In this document: piece by piece, positions 62,329 to 64,000 of the stretch
How positions within the stretch are numbered: the first letter of the stretch is position 1
How the letters are laid out: each line of letters begins with the position of its first letter
Origin: Chitinophagaceae bacterium
GTDB lineage: Bacteria > Bacteroidota > Bacteroidia > Chitinophagales > Chitinophagaceae
NCBI GenBank assembly: GCA_016720745.1
Contig: JADKKA010000018.1
Coordinates: forward strand, 62,001-126,000
DNA length: 64,000 bases
Direction of reading: 5' to 3'
Program-made: the position numbers and the translations under genes
The notes under the pieces: generated by a model
What the model was told of the DNA's origin: nothing
Database searches by the model: none
What the model saw: the letters and a program-made list of their open reading frames with translations, nothing else

Positions 62329-63597
62329 ATGGCTACGATCAATCACCGGACACTGATCCGCAATTTTTCCTCCCTCGGGCTGGTACAGGGCATCAATGCG
62401 TTGATACAGCTGCTGCTGGTGCCCCTGGTGATCAGCCGGATCGGGGTGGATTATTATGGTCAGATCGCCGTGATCCAGGTGATTGTGTTTTTCCTGGCTA
62501 CCCTGGCTGAATACGGGTACGGACAAACAGGAGCGCGGGATGTGGCATTGAATCGTAATAATAAAACGGTATTGGCTGAGTTGTTTTACAATAGTCTTTA
62601 TACCAAATTTTTTCTCTGCATTGCTGCCTTTTTGCTCCTGCTCCTGCTCTCGCTGATCTTTCCGGTGATCCGATTACAATTTTCCCTGTATTGCCTGGCT
62701 TTTGTATTTGTGCCCGGACAGGCATCCCTGCCTTCCTGGTTTTTACAGGGGATGGAAAAGCTGCAATGGGCCGCATTGATCAGTCTGTTTTCCAAAATAC
62801 TATTTGCCATTGCTGTTGTTTTATTTATCCATGATCCTGCGCATACCGGTTTGTTTACCCTTTTCCTGGGACTGGGTAACCTGGCCACCGGAGTTATAGC
62901 ATCTATGTGGCTGATCAGGTATTATCAGCTGCCGGCCGTACCATTCAGCATGCAAAAAGTAATCATCTCCCTGAAGGAGGGTTGGCCGGTTACCGTGAGC
63001 AATCTCTTGATGAACTTCATGCAGTATGGGAATCTTTTTATTCTCCGGTTGTTTACGAATGACCTCATCGCCGGTTATTTCAGTGTGGCTGAAAGAATTT
63101 ATTTTTCCATGAAACAATTGCTAACGGCTTTTTCCCAAACCATTTACCCCAGCGTATGTCAATCGGCTCTGGAAGGCAGGGAGAGTTTGCAACAGTATTT
63201 TAGAAAAATTTTCACCCCATTTTGGTTGTTGACAATAGCCGGATCTGCTATTGTTGCCCTTTTCGCTCCTTTTATCACCCGTTTCTTTGTACAGGAGCGG
63301 CAGGAGGATGCCATTTTTTACCTGCGGATCCTCTGTGTGATCCTGCCGGTTGTTTGCTTTAATATTCCCGGCTCTCTTTCCCTGCTGGCCACCAATCACC
63401 TTAAAAAGTATTTCATCATTTATACAGTGGGATTTATGCTTGGCACCCTGGCCAATATCATCCTGGTTCCGCTCTGGATGGCCCATGGTACCCTCTTCGC
63501 TATTGGGATCACCGAATTATTCATCACGATCGCAGTTAGTCTTGCCCTGCGCAGTTTACCTGATAAAAATTCAATATCAGCACAACCCCGGCACTGA
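62329..63597 (+). CDS. Wzx flippase, oligosaccharide flippase family
   Basis: 422 residues with about twelve transmembrane helices. The first helix region (LIQLLLVPLVISRIGVDYYG) and GYGQTGARDVAL are characteristic of Wzx and related MOP-superfamily flippases; later LKEGWPVTVSNLLMNF and ERIYFSMKQLLTAFSQTIYP fit too. It should move undecaprenyl-linked repeat units across the inner membrane. A TATCTTCG sequence at 62312-62319 could be a -7 box. Confidence 0.9.
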   Translation: MATINHRTLIRNFSSLGLVQGINALIQLLLVPLVISRIGVDYYGQIAVIQVIVFFLATLAEYGYGQTGARDVALNRNNKTVLAELFYNSLYTKFFLCIAAFLLLLLLSLIFPVIRLQFSLYCLAFVFVPGQASLPSWFLQGMEKLQWAALISLFSKILFAIAVVLFIHDPAHTGLFTLFLGLGNLATGVIASMWLIRYYQLPAVPFSMQKVIISLKEGWPVTVSNLLMNFMQYGNLFILRLFTNDLIAGYFSVAERIYFSMKQLLTAFSQTIYPSVCQSALEGRESLQQYFRKIFTPFWLLTIAGSAIVALFAPFITRFFVQERQEDAIFYLRILCVILPVVCFNIPGSLSLLATNHLKKYFIIYTVGFMLGTLANIILVPLWMAHGTLFAIGITELFITIAVSLALRSLPDKNSISAQPRH

Positions 63598-63620
63598 AAA
63601 ATGCGATTGAACAGGCAGTT

Positions 63621-64000
63621 ATGTCAGCCCGGATCAATCCATATATTCCCTTCGCTTTTATTTACTTTTTTGTAAATGCTGCGGGGCTTCCTTTTGGGCT
63701 CCTGTACACTTCCTTACTGGCCCCTTTTTTTTATGCCTGGGTAGTACTGAAAAAAAAGCAGGAAATATTATTCCCATTCCTGCTTTGCCTGCTTCCGTTT
63801 GTGCTGGCACATCTGAATCTGGAAAGCCTGGATCGGATGCAATATCTCATCACTATGCTCAACCTGCTGACCGTCTATATTTTCGGGCAGGCTTTTCATA
63901 CCTGGTTGAATAAAGACAGTCAGAAAGAAAAAACCCTTCGTCTCCTGCTACATACCAATGGCCTCTTATGTCTGATTGCTATTCTATTTTATTTCACCCC
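63621..64000 (+). CDS. Multi-pass membrane protein, probable O-antigen polymerase, cut by the right edge
   Basis: From ATG 63621 an open frame continues past the window end (126 codons visible). The visible part has four hydrophobic segments, beginning SARINPYIPFAFIYFFVNAAG and including ILFPFLLCLLPFVLAH. It follows the flippase gene by 23 bases, a usual place for a Wzy polymerase. The signature loop is outside the window. An ATG at 63601 opens a different frame that stops after 24 codons. Confidence 0.65.
   Translation, partial: MSARINPYIPFAFIYFFVNAAGLPFGLLYTSLLAPFFYAWVVLKKKQEILFPFLLCLLPFVLAHLNLESLDRMQYLITMLNLLTVYIFGQAFHTWLNKDSQKEKTLRLLLHTNGLLCLIAILFYFT

Noticed and set aside
1..64000. CRISPR arrays, tRNA or rRNA genes, insertion sequences and prophage genes
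   Set aside because: No regularly spaced direct repeats, cloverleaf-like stretches, transposase-type proteins or phage structural proteins were recognised by reading; a tRNA or small RNA scan could still find something short.

Overview
The window looks like a chromosomal segment of a Bacteroidota bacterium, most plausibly Chitinophagaceae-like. This is inferred from gene families typical of that phylum: GLPGLI protein, carboxypeptidase-regulatory/TonB-plug outer-membrane barrels, PadR-PspC operon, FIST protein and a Kdp operon with its own porin. The recurrent TAnnTTTG promoter boxes and the near absence of Shine-Dalgarno sequences agree. No rRNA, tRNA, CRISPR array, insertion sequence or phage gene was recognised.

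Layout. 1-5.1 kb: a signalling cassette of two hybrid histidine kinases around a FIST sensor protein; the first kinase runs off the left edge and carries an in-frame TGA. 5.2-11.1 kb: a small lipoprotein, a diheme cytochrome c lipoprotein, a PagL-like outer-membrane lipid A deacylase, and a RprX/RprY-like two-component system divergent from a GLPGLI gene. 11.2-26.2 kb: a potassium-homeostasis island. It holds a nucleotidyltransferase, a sigma-54 response regulator, four microproteins of 26-37 residues (the last is KdpF), kdpA, kdpB, kdpC, a porin, a KdpD sensor half without a kinase, a frameshifted HAMP/PAS kinase, a divergent Kup transporter, and then the DUF4118 kinase plus KdpE. So KdpD is split over two loci, and two types of regulator (sigma-54 and OmpR-type) sit around one pump.

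26.4-42.7 kb: mostly housekeeping and envelope genes. These are a ChaN-like protein, an orphan ABC six-helix protein, two paralogous outer-membrane receptors flanking a secreted protein, a SWIM-SNF2 helicase, a ComB-like phosphatase, SRPBCC, GcvT and a methyltransferase. 42.8-47.8 kb: an exported protein with a 24-residue tail made almost entirely of Tyr, Trp and Cys, a PspC/PadR/NTF2 operon with a good candidate PadR operator, and a DUF3089 lipoprotein.

47.8-64 kb: a Wzx/Wzy-type surface polysaccharide locus (sugar transferase, three glycosyltransferases, Wzz, O-antigen ligase/polymerase, flippase, and a membrane protein cut by the right edge). Embedded in it is a translationally coupled operon of three radical SAM enzymes and two methyltransferases, divergent from a methyltransferase-amidohydrolase-glycosyltransferase operon. 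That enzyme set suggests an unusually modified glycan or glycan-linked metabolite. The most unusual items are the Tyr/Trp/Cys-tailed exported protein, the radical SAM glycan operon, the Kdp microproteins with the split KdpD, and two interrupted histidine kinases.
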